Assembly: GCA_900757295.1 (NCBI GenBank)
Contig: CAAENH010000144.1
Location: forward strand, 1 to 8,276
Direction of reading: 5' to 3'
Origin: Bacilli bacterium
GTDB lineage: Bacteria > Bacillota_I > Bacilli_A > RF39 > UBA660
DNA: 8,276 bases
Each line of letters begins with the position of its first letter. Position 1 is the stretch's first letter. The position numbers were made by a program, and so were the translations under genes. This document shows positions 1 through 4,937 of this stretch, in pieces. The notes under the pieces are model-generated. The model had not been told where the DNA came from. It saw only the letters and a list, made by a program, of their open reading frames with translations, and ran no database searches.

Positions 1-16
1 AATCTTTATTTTTCAT
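1..16 (-). CDS. 5' end of an unidentified gene leaving the window
   Basis: Only five codons lie inside the window (ATG at 16-14, reading MKNKD), so the product cannot be identified. The start is credible because a Shine-Dalgarno match (TGAGGTT, 28-22) sits five bases upstream and a good sigma-A promoter lies just before it at 37-65. The gene is divergent from the XRE-type regulator at 139-399 and shares its upstream region. Such pairs often consist of a regulator and its target, but nothing in five residues confirms this. Confidence 0.5.
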
Positions 17-36
17 ATTCTAACCTCAGTATAATC

Positions 37-65
37 ATCATATCTGTAAAAGTGAAATAAGTCAA
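37..65 (-). promoter_or_regulatory. Sigma-A promoter for the divergent left-edge gene
   Basis: On the minus strand, TTGACT (-35, 65-60) and TATGAT (-10, 42-37) are separated by exactly 17 bases, with five of six consensus matches in each box. Transcription would start near base 30, giving a leader of about 14 bases that begins just before the Shine-Dalgarno sequence. It is one of the two best promoter matches in the window. Confidence 0.6.
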
Positions 66-99
66 TGCTTTATCAAGTTATAACTAGGTAGACTTATTT
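55..99. promoter_or_regulatory. Inverted repeat, candidate regulator operator
   Basis: AAATAAGTC (55-63) and GACTTATTT (91-99) are perfect 9-bp inverted copies separated by 27 bp, with centres 36 bp apart. One arm overlaps the -35 box of the leftward promoter, and the other overlaps the -35 box of the rightward promoter of the XRE gene. This is a sensible place for a regulator to control both promoters. That the XRE protein binds here is inference. In such AT-rich DNA, a chance repeat or simple similarity of two promoters is also possible. Confidence 0.4.
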
Positions 100-116
100 T
101 TGCAAATTGCTAATAT
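89..116 (+). promoter_or_regulatory. Candidate promoter of the XRE regulator gene
   Basis: TAGACT (89-94) is followed after 16 bases by an extended -10 of the form TGCTAATAT (TG at 108-109, hexamer 111-116). The predicted start, near 122-124, lies just before the ribosome binding site, so the leader would be very short. The -35 box is weak, and the extended -10 would have to compensate. The -35 box sits in the right arm of the inverted repeat at 55-99. Confidence 0.4.
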
Positions 117-138
117 TAAATAACAAGGATGTGATAAT

Positions 139-399
139 ATGCCGGCACTTAAAAAGATTTTAGGTATTAATCTAAGATACTATCGCAATTTAGAAAATTT
201 ATCGCAAGAAAAATATTATGGAAAGTATAATCTAAGTGTTAAACATTTAGCCAATGTAGAAAGAGGCAAAGAAAATGTTACTTTAGATTTCGTTGATAAA
301 CTTAGTAAAATATTAGATATACCAACTATAGAATTATTAACTTATGATAAAAATAAAGTTATAATTAAAAAACGTGTAGATCAAAAAATAAGCCAATAA
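139..399 (+). CDS. Small XRE-family helix-turn-helix regulator
   Basis: An 86-residue protein made almost entirely of one lambda-repressor-like (XRE/Cro) DNA-binding domain, about residues 7-68. Landmarks of the family are a leading helix ending in LSQ (21-23), a likely recognition helix around SVKHLANVERGK (33-44) whose ERGK is the usual helix-turn-helix ending, and a closing helix LDFVDKLSKILDI (49-61). A short basic tail follows, with no effector or peptidase domain. It is therefore probably a DNA-binding transcription factor acting as a dimer. The ATG is supported by AAGGATGTGA (125-134), close to the AAGGAGGTGA consensus. It converges on der and diverges from the left-edge gene; autoregulation and control of that neighbour are inferred from position only. 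Confidence 0.85.
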   Translation: MPALKKILGINLRYYRNLENLSQEKYYGKYNLSVKHLANVERGKENVTLDFVDKLSKILDIPTIELLTYDKNKVIIKKRVDQKISQ

Positions 400-415
400 A
401 TAATGGCTTATTTTT
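383..415. terminator. Bidirectional terminator between XRE gene and der
   Basis: AAAAATAAGCCA (384-395) and TGGCTTATTTTT (404-415) form a perfect 12-bp stem around an 8-base loop. The stem ends in a T-run on the plus strand (411-415) and, because of the A-run at 383-388, also on the minus strand. The XRE stop codon lies in the loop and the der stop begins two bases beyond the stem. One hairpin can therefore end both converging transcripts. Confidence 0.8.
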
Positions 416-416
416 A

Positions 417-1724
417 TTATTCTTTTCCTTTATTTTTAAATTGTAATATTATAGGTGTTCCAGTTAAATCAAAATTTTCTCTTAATTTATTTTCTAAATA
501 TCTTTCATAACTAAAATGAATTAATTTTTTACTATTTACTTGAAAAGTAAACTTTGGAGGCATTACACCAGTTTGAGAAGTAAAATAAATTTTCAACCTC
601 TTTCCTTTATATGAAGGTGGTTGGTGTAAAGTTACAGCATCTACAACAACATTGTTTAATAATGAAGTTTTTATCTCTTTTTTAGAATTTTCATAAGCAG
701 AAATAATTTGAGGCATTAAGGTATGAACTCTTTTTTTAGTTAAAGCAGATAAAAATACAATTTTAGCATATGGAATAAATTGAAATTCGTTTGCTATTTT
801 TTGTTTCCATGTTTTAATGGCTATATTAGGATCTTCTACTGTATCCCATTTATTTACAACCAATACTATAGCTTTACCAGCTTCTGTAGCATAGGAAACG
901 ATATGTTTATCATGTTCAATAATTCCCTCTTCAGCATTGATTACAATAACACATACATTACTTCTTTCAATTGCTTTTAAAGATCTTATTAAACTATATT
1001 TTTCAATATTTTCATATATTTTGCCTTTTTTTCTCATACCAGCTGTATCTATAGCTATGTATTCATTATTTTCATATTTAAAACGTGTATCAACTGCATC
1101 TCTAGTAGTTCCAGCAACATTAGATACAATTGAACGATCTTCGTTTAATAAAGCATTAATTAAACTACTCTTACCTACGTTTGGTCTTCCAATAATACAA
1201 AATTTTAAAATATCTTCATCTATTTCTTCATTTTCATGAAAATCTTTAGTTATTTCTTCTAATAAATCTTCAAAACCTCTATTATGAGCTGCACTAAGAG
1301 GAATAATATTATCAAAGCCTAGCTCATAAAAACGATATATTTCATCTAACATTTGTTTATTATCTAACTTATTTACAGCTAATATAACCTTTTTATTAGT
1401 TTTTAAAAGCATTTCTCTAACTTTTAAATCATTGCTAGTTATTTCTTCTTTACCATCAACAATAAAAACTATAACATCTGATTCATCTATCGCTAGCATT
1501 GCTTGAACTTTAATATCTTCATTAAAGTTATCATTCCCCATATCAATACCCCCAGTATCAATAAGTAAGAATGTTTTCCCATCATAAGTTACATTTCCAT
1601 AAATGCGATCTCTTGTAATACCTGGTTGATCATCTATAATAGATTTTTTTTCTCCAATCAATCTATTAAATATAGTACTCTTACCTACATTTGGTCTTCC
1701 TATTAAACAAACAGTTTTTTTCAT
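417..1724 (-). CDS. der: Ribosome-assembly GTPase Der (EngA)
   Basis: Der has two tandem GTPase domains and a C-terminal KH-like domain, and acts in late maturation of the 50S ribosomal subunit in the cytoplasm. The first G domain shows the P-loop GRPNVGKS (9-16), ITRD switch (36-39), DTGG (56-59), NKLD (118-121) and SAA (144-146). The second shows GRPNVGKS (179-186), TTRD (206-209), DTAG (226-229), NKWD (291-294) and SAL (326-328). The KH-like part runs from about 350 to 435 and includes the typical HQPPSYKGKRLKIYF stretch. The length of 435 residues is normal for the family. I place the start at ATG 1724-1722 rather than the in-frame GTG at 1733, because that GTG belongs to the Shine-Dalgarno sequence AGGTGA, which sits six bases before the ATG. 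It has its own candidate promoter at 1753-1781. No key residue is missing. Confidence 0.97.
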   Translation of the reverse strand: MKKTVCLIGRPNVGKSTIFNRLIGEKKSIIDDQPGITRDRIYGNVTYDGKTFLLIDTGGIDMGNDNFNEDIKVQAMLAIDESDVIVFIVDGKEEITSNDLKVREMLLKTNKKVILAVNKLDNKQMLDEIYRFYELGFDNIIPLSAAHNRGFEDLLEEITKDFHENEEIDEDILKFCIIGRPNVGKSSLINALLNEDRSIVSNVAGTTRDAVDTRFKYENNEYIAIDTAGMRKKGKIYENIEKYSLIRSLKAIERSNVCVIVINAEEGIIEHDKHIVSYATEAGKAIVLVVNKWDTVEDPNIAIKTWKQKIANEFQFIPYAKIVFLSALTKKRVHTLMPQIISAYENSKKEIKTSLLNNVVVDAVTLHQPPSYKGKRLKIYFTSQTGVMPPKFTFQVNSKKLIHFSYERYLENKLRENFDLTGTPIILQFKNKGKE

Positions 1725-1752
1725 TGTATTCACCTGCCTTAAACATTAGTGT

Positions 1753-1781
1753 ATTCTAGCATATTTGTTGATTTAGTGCAA
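1753..1781 (-). promoter_or_regulatory. Candidate der promoter with extended -10
   Basis: On the minus strand, TTGCAC (1781-1776) and TAGAAT (1758-1753) are 17 bases apart. TG of the extended -10 (TGCTAGAAT) precedes the second hexamer. It fills the 58-bp gap between the pilin stop and der, so der need not depend on upstream transcription. The -35 matches only in its TTG. Confidence 0.5.
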
Positions 1782-1782
1782 A

Positions 1783-2652
1783 TCAGTATTTTTCGAAAAA
1801 TATATCACAAACTAAATCTTCAGTTAATGTACCACTGGTAACCCAATCTAGTTCGTCATTTTCTTCATCATACGAAATAATTGAGCAAGCATCATCTTTT
1901 GCTGTTATTTGGTATCCTCTTGCCCCTATATTACTTATATATTCACTAGCATTATCATTATCAGTAGTCTGCCCTGATGTTGTTACATATTTTTTAAAAT
2001 TCCCATCAAGCCAAATACCAATTTTAACATTATATAAAGCTCTGTAAGCCTTTAAATCTTTTCCTATTCTATATTGACCATATGTACCACCAGCATTAGA
2101 AGCTTTAAAACTTTCTTTGCTTAAAGATGAGCATTTTGTACACACTAAGGATGCACAATATAAAGATATTCGATCTGGATTAGACTTACAGTCTTCAATT
2201 TTTTTTACACCATCTGTAAGTTCATTCCAACCAATAGAATTGTCAGTTAATTCCTTTAAAATCTTTGTATTGTAAGATTTTAAATCTGTAATAATTATCT
2301 CAGATGATTTAGGGCACGCCACGTTTATTCCTAAATCGTTTAAACTTTTCCCTTTTAAAGAAGTACCGTCTGTAGGACTGTTGAAGTTTCCACTGCTATC
2401 ATCTGCTTTTAAATAATCTGGAATTAATTGTCCAACTTGTAAAGTATTAATTTGACTTAAGCAATCACTTTTATGATCATCTGCCCATAATTCTGCTGCA
2501 ACTTCGATTGTTTTAATTTTACTATCATACATATCAGTTTTAATTTTTTTAGAAATTTCTAAAACACTTGGAACAGCAATAGCTGTAAGAACGCCAAGTA
2601 TAACTATAACGGCAAGTAATTCAACTAAAGTAAAACCCTTTTTATTATTCAT
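1783..2652 (-). CDS. Type IV pilin-like prepilin, cysteine-rich
   Basis: A 289-residue protein with a class III (prepilin) signal. The short basic leader MNNKKG is followed by FTLVELL and a hydrophobic helix to about residue 28. Cleavage by a prepilin peptidase is expected after Gly6, leaving N-terminal Phe with Glu at mature position 5. The extracellular part is predicted soluble and has eight cysteines (64, 113, 155, 166, 171, 174, 256, 282), including a CTKC pair at 171-174, which suggests disulfides. I do not recognise this C-terminal part, so pilus, competence pseudopilin and other surface roles all remain open. The start is ATG 2652-2650; the GTG at 2661 lies inside the Shine-Dalgarno sequence AGGTGA. 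No ATPase, platform protein, peptidase or other pilin gene is nearby. It ends in TGA and has its own candidate promoter. Confidence 0.85.
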   Translation of the reverse strand: MNNKKGFTLVELLAVIVILGVLTAIAVPSVLEISKKIKTDMYDSKIKTIEVAAELWADDHKSDCLSQINTLQVGQLIPDYLKADDSSGNFNSPTDGTSLKGKSLNDLGINVACPKSSEIIITDLKSYNTKILKELTDNSIGWNELTDGVKKIEDCKSNPDRISLYCASLVCTKCSSLSKESFKASNAGGTYGQYRIGKDLKAYRALYNVKIGIWLDGNFKKYVTTSGQTTDNDNASEYISNIGARGYQITAKDDACSIISYDEENDELDWVTSGTLTEDLVCDIFFEKY

Positions 2653-2669
2653 AACTTTCACCTATTATT

Positions 2670-2698
2670 AGTATAAACTAGTTTTTTAAATAACACAA
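2670..2698 (-). promoter_or_regulatory. Candidate promoter of the pilin-like gene
   Basis: On the minus strand, TTGTGT (2698-2693) and TATACT (2675-2670) are 17 bases apart. The -10 is five of six to consensus and the -35 is weak. It lies between the engB terminator and the pilin Shine-Dalgarno sequence, consistent with the pilin being transcribed separately. Confidence 0.5.
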
Positions 2699-2718
2699 TT
2701 TTTTTCTAAACTTAATGT

Positions 2719-2742
2719 AAAAAAGAATCTAAAAAGATTCTT
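2719..2742 (-). terminator. engB terminator
   Basis: On the minus strand, AAGAATCT (2742-2735) and AGATTCTT (2730-2723) form a perfect 8-bp stem with a 4-base loop, followed by a run of T (2724-2719). It overlaps the last two bases of the engB stop codon. The stem is AT-rich, so termination may be incomplete. Confidence 0.7.
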
Positions 2743-3328
2743 AATTTTCTAAATATGAATTAATTGTTCTGTAAACTTCTTCTCTACCTTTTTTACTTAT
2801 TGATGAGTAGAATATTAAATTATCTTCTAAAGCTATATTCATTGCTTCTGCAATTACTTTATCTTGTTTTGTTCTGGCATTTTTATTTACTTTATCATAT
2901 TTAGTTGCAATAACAGTTACAGGAACATTATAATATTTTAAATAATTATACATTAATAAATCATCTTCTGTTGGTTTATGACGATAATCTATAAGTAAGA
3001 AAACATGTTTTAAATTTGGTCTGTTTTTTAAATAATCTTCTATCATTAAACCAAATTTCTTTTGAGCAGCTTTACTTACTGCAGCATAACCATATCCAGG
3101 AACATCGACTAAATAAAAATTATTATTTACTAAATAAAAATTTAAAGTTTGAGTTTTACCCGGTTTAGAAGATGTATGCGCATAATTTTTTCTATTTATT
3201 AAAGAATTTATAAAGCTGCTTTTTCCTACGTTACTTCTACCAACAAGTAAGAATTCACATTTATTATCAGTTGGATATTGACTAACTCTTACTGCTGTTG
3301 TATTTAATTCAGCGCTTTCAATTTTCAT
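2741..3328 (-). CDS. engB: Ribosome-biogenesis GTPase EngB/YsxC
   Basis: A 195-residue, single-domain TrmE-Era-EngA-EngB-type GTPase, of usual family length, needed for 50S subunit assembly and cell growth in Bacillus and relatives. Visible GTPase motifs are the P-loop GRSNVGKSS (30-38), a switch segment SKPGKTQTLNFY (54-65) typical of EngB, DVPGYGYA (75-82) as G3, TKYD (142-145) as G4 in the EngB form TKxD, and SSISKKG (175-181) at G5. The ATG is preceded by AGGTGAT six bases upstream. A candidate promoter lies upstream at 3353-3381 and a terminator overlaps its stop, so it can be transcribed alone. It does not adjoin lon or clpX, its common neighbours in Bacilli. Confidence 0.96.
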   Translation of the reverse strand: MKIESAELNTTAVRVSQYPTDNKCEFLLVGRSNVGKSSFINSLINRKNYAHTSSKPGKTQTLNFYLVNNNFYLVDVPGYGYAAVSKAAQKKFGLMIEDYLKNRPNLKHVFLLIDYRHKPTEDDLLMYNYLKYYNVPVTVIATKYDKVNKNARTKQDKVIAEAMNIALEDNLIFYSSISKKGREEVYRTINSYLEN

Positions 3329-3352
3329 AAATTTATCACCTACGTGATTTAT

Positions 3353-3381
3353 ATTATATTAAAATAATTAAAAAAAAGCAA
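3353..3381 (-). promoter_or_regulatory. Candidate engB promoter
   Basis: On the minus strand, a perfect TATAAT (3358-3353) lies 17 bases after TTGCTT (3381-3376). The -35 box falls in the 3' arm of the upstream terminator hairpin, so the end of one transcript and the start of the next overlap physically. Confidence 0.5.
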
Positions 3382-3398
3382 ATTTTAGCTTTGCTTTT
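3371..3398 (-). terminator. Terminator of the ileS operon
   Basis: On the minus strand, AAAAGCAAA (3398-3390) and TTTGCTTTT (3382-3374) form a perfect 9-bp stem with a 7-base loop and continue into a T-run ending at 3371. The stem begins within the stop codon of the phosphoesterase gene. It is the first convincing terminator after the T-box and so marks the likely end of the ileS operon. Confidence 0.75.
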
Positions 3399-4416
3399 AT
3401 AATTTTGGCGTATATTTTAACGTTAAAGTCGGTTCTAAATTGGTACGATTGTTTAAGTCATCATAAACATCTTTTATATCACTAGTATTTATATTAGCAG
3501 CAGCTGAGCAAATATTTCCTCCACCACCATAATAGCGCATTATTTTACCTACATTAACGTTACCATTACTTCTTGCTGAAATAGCAACCAGATTTTCTTT
3601 AATAAATCCAAGGGCAAATGCGGAATCAATATCAAATGTTAAAAGATAATCCGCAGCACGTGCAATATCTTCTTTTAAATAAATAGTCATAGGAGATTCT
3701 ATATCCATTGCAATAGAAGTTTTTAAAGTTTTTGAATTAGCAAACTCAACTAGTTTTTGCATTCTTCTATCTGCCGCAAAATCAAGGGTAAATAAACTAT
3801 TTGCTTGTTGAACATTTGCTCCATTTTCCATCAAAAAAGCTGCTGTACTCATTGTTCTAGGAGACGTATTTTTAGTAGTAAATTTTTGAGTATCTAAAAT
3901 TATACCGGCGTATAGATAAGAATATAATTTTTGTCTACTTAATGATATATTCATTATTGCTAATAATCTACCAACTATTTCACATGCTGAAGAAATATTT
4001 TCGTCAATAAATAAATTTGGTGTATTAATAGTGAATTCATCTGCAGCATGGTGATCCAAAATAATAATATTATTTAGATCAAACTGTTTAACTTTATCTT
4101 TTAAACATATTCTATTTATTTTACTGACATCAGTTAAAATTAATATATCATTTCCACTTATTTTTATTTCATCACTTTTACAAAAAGAAGTATATAAACT
4201 TGTTTCGTCAGTTATTTTTTTTACTGCTTGTTCTACTAATAAAGGAGAATCGTCATTTACAATGCAAGCATCTCCTCCTAAATGTTCTACAATATCATAT
4301 AAGCCTAAAGCAGAAGCTAAAGCATCAACATCTAGTTTTTCATGAGCTACGATATATGCTTTTCTGTTATTCAATATTTTTTCTTGCAAACAGCATTTTA
4401 ATTTCTTAAAATCCAT
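3397..4416 (-). CDS. Stand-alone DHH-DHHA1 phosphoesterase, GdpP-like
   Basis: A 339-residue soluble enzyme of the DHH superfamily, whose manganese-dependent members hydrolyse phosphodiesters of c-di-AMP, pApA or short RNA. The DHH domain shows H25-x3-D29-x-D31, D96 (LTDVS), DHH at 121-123, SSACE (142-146) and GIILDTQKFT (171-180) with D175, so the expected metal ligands are all present. The last motif and the DHHA1 segment SARSNGNVNVGKIM followed by GGGG (297-300) look more like the catalytic half of GdpP than like NrnA. The membrane helices, PAS and degenerate GGDEF regions of GdpP are absent, and the 38-bp upstream gap cannot hold them. The usual His after the glycines (GGGH) is Asn301. 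The start has GGGGGAG four bases upstream. Substrate is unproven: c-di-AMP, pApA or nanoRNA are all possible. Confidence 0.85.
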   Translation of the reverse strand: MDFKKLKCCLQEKILNNRKAYIVAHEKLDVDALASALGLYDIVEHLGGDACIVNDDSPLLVEQAVKKITDETSLYTSFCKSDEIKISGNDILILTDVSKINRICLKDKVKQFDLNNIIILDHHAADEFTINTPNLFIDENISSACEIVGRLLAIMNISLSRQKLYSYLYAGIILDTQKFTTKNTSPRTMSTAAFLMENGANVQQANSLFTLDFAADRRMQKLVEFANSKTLKTSIAMDIESPMTIYLKEDIARAADYLLTFDIDSAFALGFIKENLVAISARSNGNVNVGKIMRYYGGGGNICSAAANINTSDIKDVYDDLNNRTNLEPTLTLKYTPKL

Positions 4417-4439
4417 AATACTCCCCCACTTATCAAAGT

Positions 4440-4468
4440 ATATTAGCTCAAAGTTTAGATACTGTCAA
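4440..4468 (-). promoter_or_regulatory. Possible internal promoter for the DHH gene
   Basis: On the minus strand, a perfect TTGACA (4468-4463), lying in the last codons of the glycosylase gene, is followed after 17 bases by TAATAT (4445-4440). A better hexamer, TATACT (4442-4437), overlaps it but at 20-base spacing. It could give the phosphoesterase T-box-independent expression. It may also be a chance match in AT-rich DNA. Confidence 0.4.
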
Positions 4469-4937
4469 TATTTTTTATGATTTCATAACTTTTTACCAAA
4501 TCATCTAATTTATATTTAGCATTTGCTGGTGAGGTTGAAGGAATGTAAACACCCTTAATTTTAAGATTTTTTTCTAAATATTTCTGATATAATTCAAAAG
4601 CTTTTTTACCATTTATAAATATTTTAGTAATTTGAGTTTTATTTATTAAACCTTGAATATCATTTACTTCAACACTTTTTATACTAGAATCACTAGAATT
4701 ATTTATCTCACAAGATTTTATAACATCCCATAAAGCAATATGATGTTTTAACAAAAATTCTGTTTTATCGTTAATTGGTTCTTCATATATTAATTCTAAA
4801 ACTTTAAAAAACCTATTATGAGGATTGGCATAATAAAAGTTTTTTTCTCTTGATTTAATACTTGGAAAAGACCCTAAAATTAATATTTTAGAGTCTTTAT
4901 TATAAATCGGCTTTAATGGATGAACTAACTTATTCAT
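4455..4937 (-). CDS. DNA-deoxyinosine glycosylase, UDG family 6-like
   Basis: A 160-residue protein of the uracil-DNA glycosylase superfamily, closest by motif to family 6 hypoxanthine-DNA glycosylases. These excise deaminated adenine (deoxyinosine) from DNA in base excision repair. Visible motifs are ILGSFPSIKSRE (20-31), FYYANPHNRFF (34-44), which carries the Asn position (N41) expected to be catalytic by family comparison, ALWDV (68-72), and the C-terminal STSPAN loop (134-139) that contacts DNA in the superfamily. The length fits a single-domain enzyme. The ATG overlaps the end of ileS by eight bases and no Shine-Dalgarno sequence is apparent, so translation is probably coupled to ileS. 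Specificity for hypoxanthine over uracil is inferred from motifs, not shown. Confidence 0.85.
   Translation of the reverse strand: MNKLVHPLKPIYNKDSKILILGSFPSIKSREKNFYYANPHNRFFKVLELIYEEPINDKTEFLLKHHIALWDVIKSCEINNSSDSSIKSVEVNDIQGLINKTQITKIFINGKKAFELYQKYLEKNLKIKGVYIPSTSPANAKYKLDDLVKSYEIIKNIDSI

Noticed and set aside
30..35. Perfect TATAAT on the plus strand as a promoter for the XRE gene
   Set aside because: There is no -35 box at proper spacing, it lies over 100 bases before the ATG, and it falls in the leader of the well-supported leftward promoter.
780..1239. Overlapping plus-strand open frames (780-980 and 937-1239) inside der
   Set aside because: They lie antisense to the strongly conserved Der coding sequence, resemble no known family, and have no ribosome binding site or promoter that I can see. 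They are by-products of AT-rich coding DNA.
1783..1785. TGA read as Trp (Mycoplasma-type code)
   Set aside because: The Trp codons I checked in der, the pilin and ileS are TGG. Reading through this TGA adds only nine residues (W plus eight) before TAG, and these run into the der promoter. TGA is a normal stop here.
1787..1802. Perfect 16-base palindrome TATTTTTCGAAAAATA at the end of the pilin gene
   Set aside because: It has no loop, only two GC bases and no following T-run on the transcribed strand, so it is not a plausible terminator. It encodes ordinary C-terminal codons (Phe, Phe, Glu, Lys, Tyr).
4200..4409. Plus-strand open frame of 69 codons antisense to the DHH gene
   Set aside because: It has low-complexity Leu/His-rich composition, no ribosome binding site, and lies entirely over conserved DHH codons.
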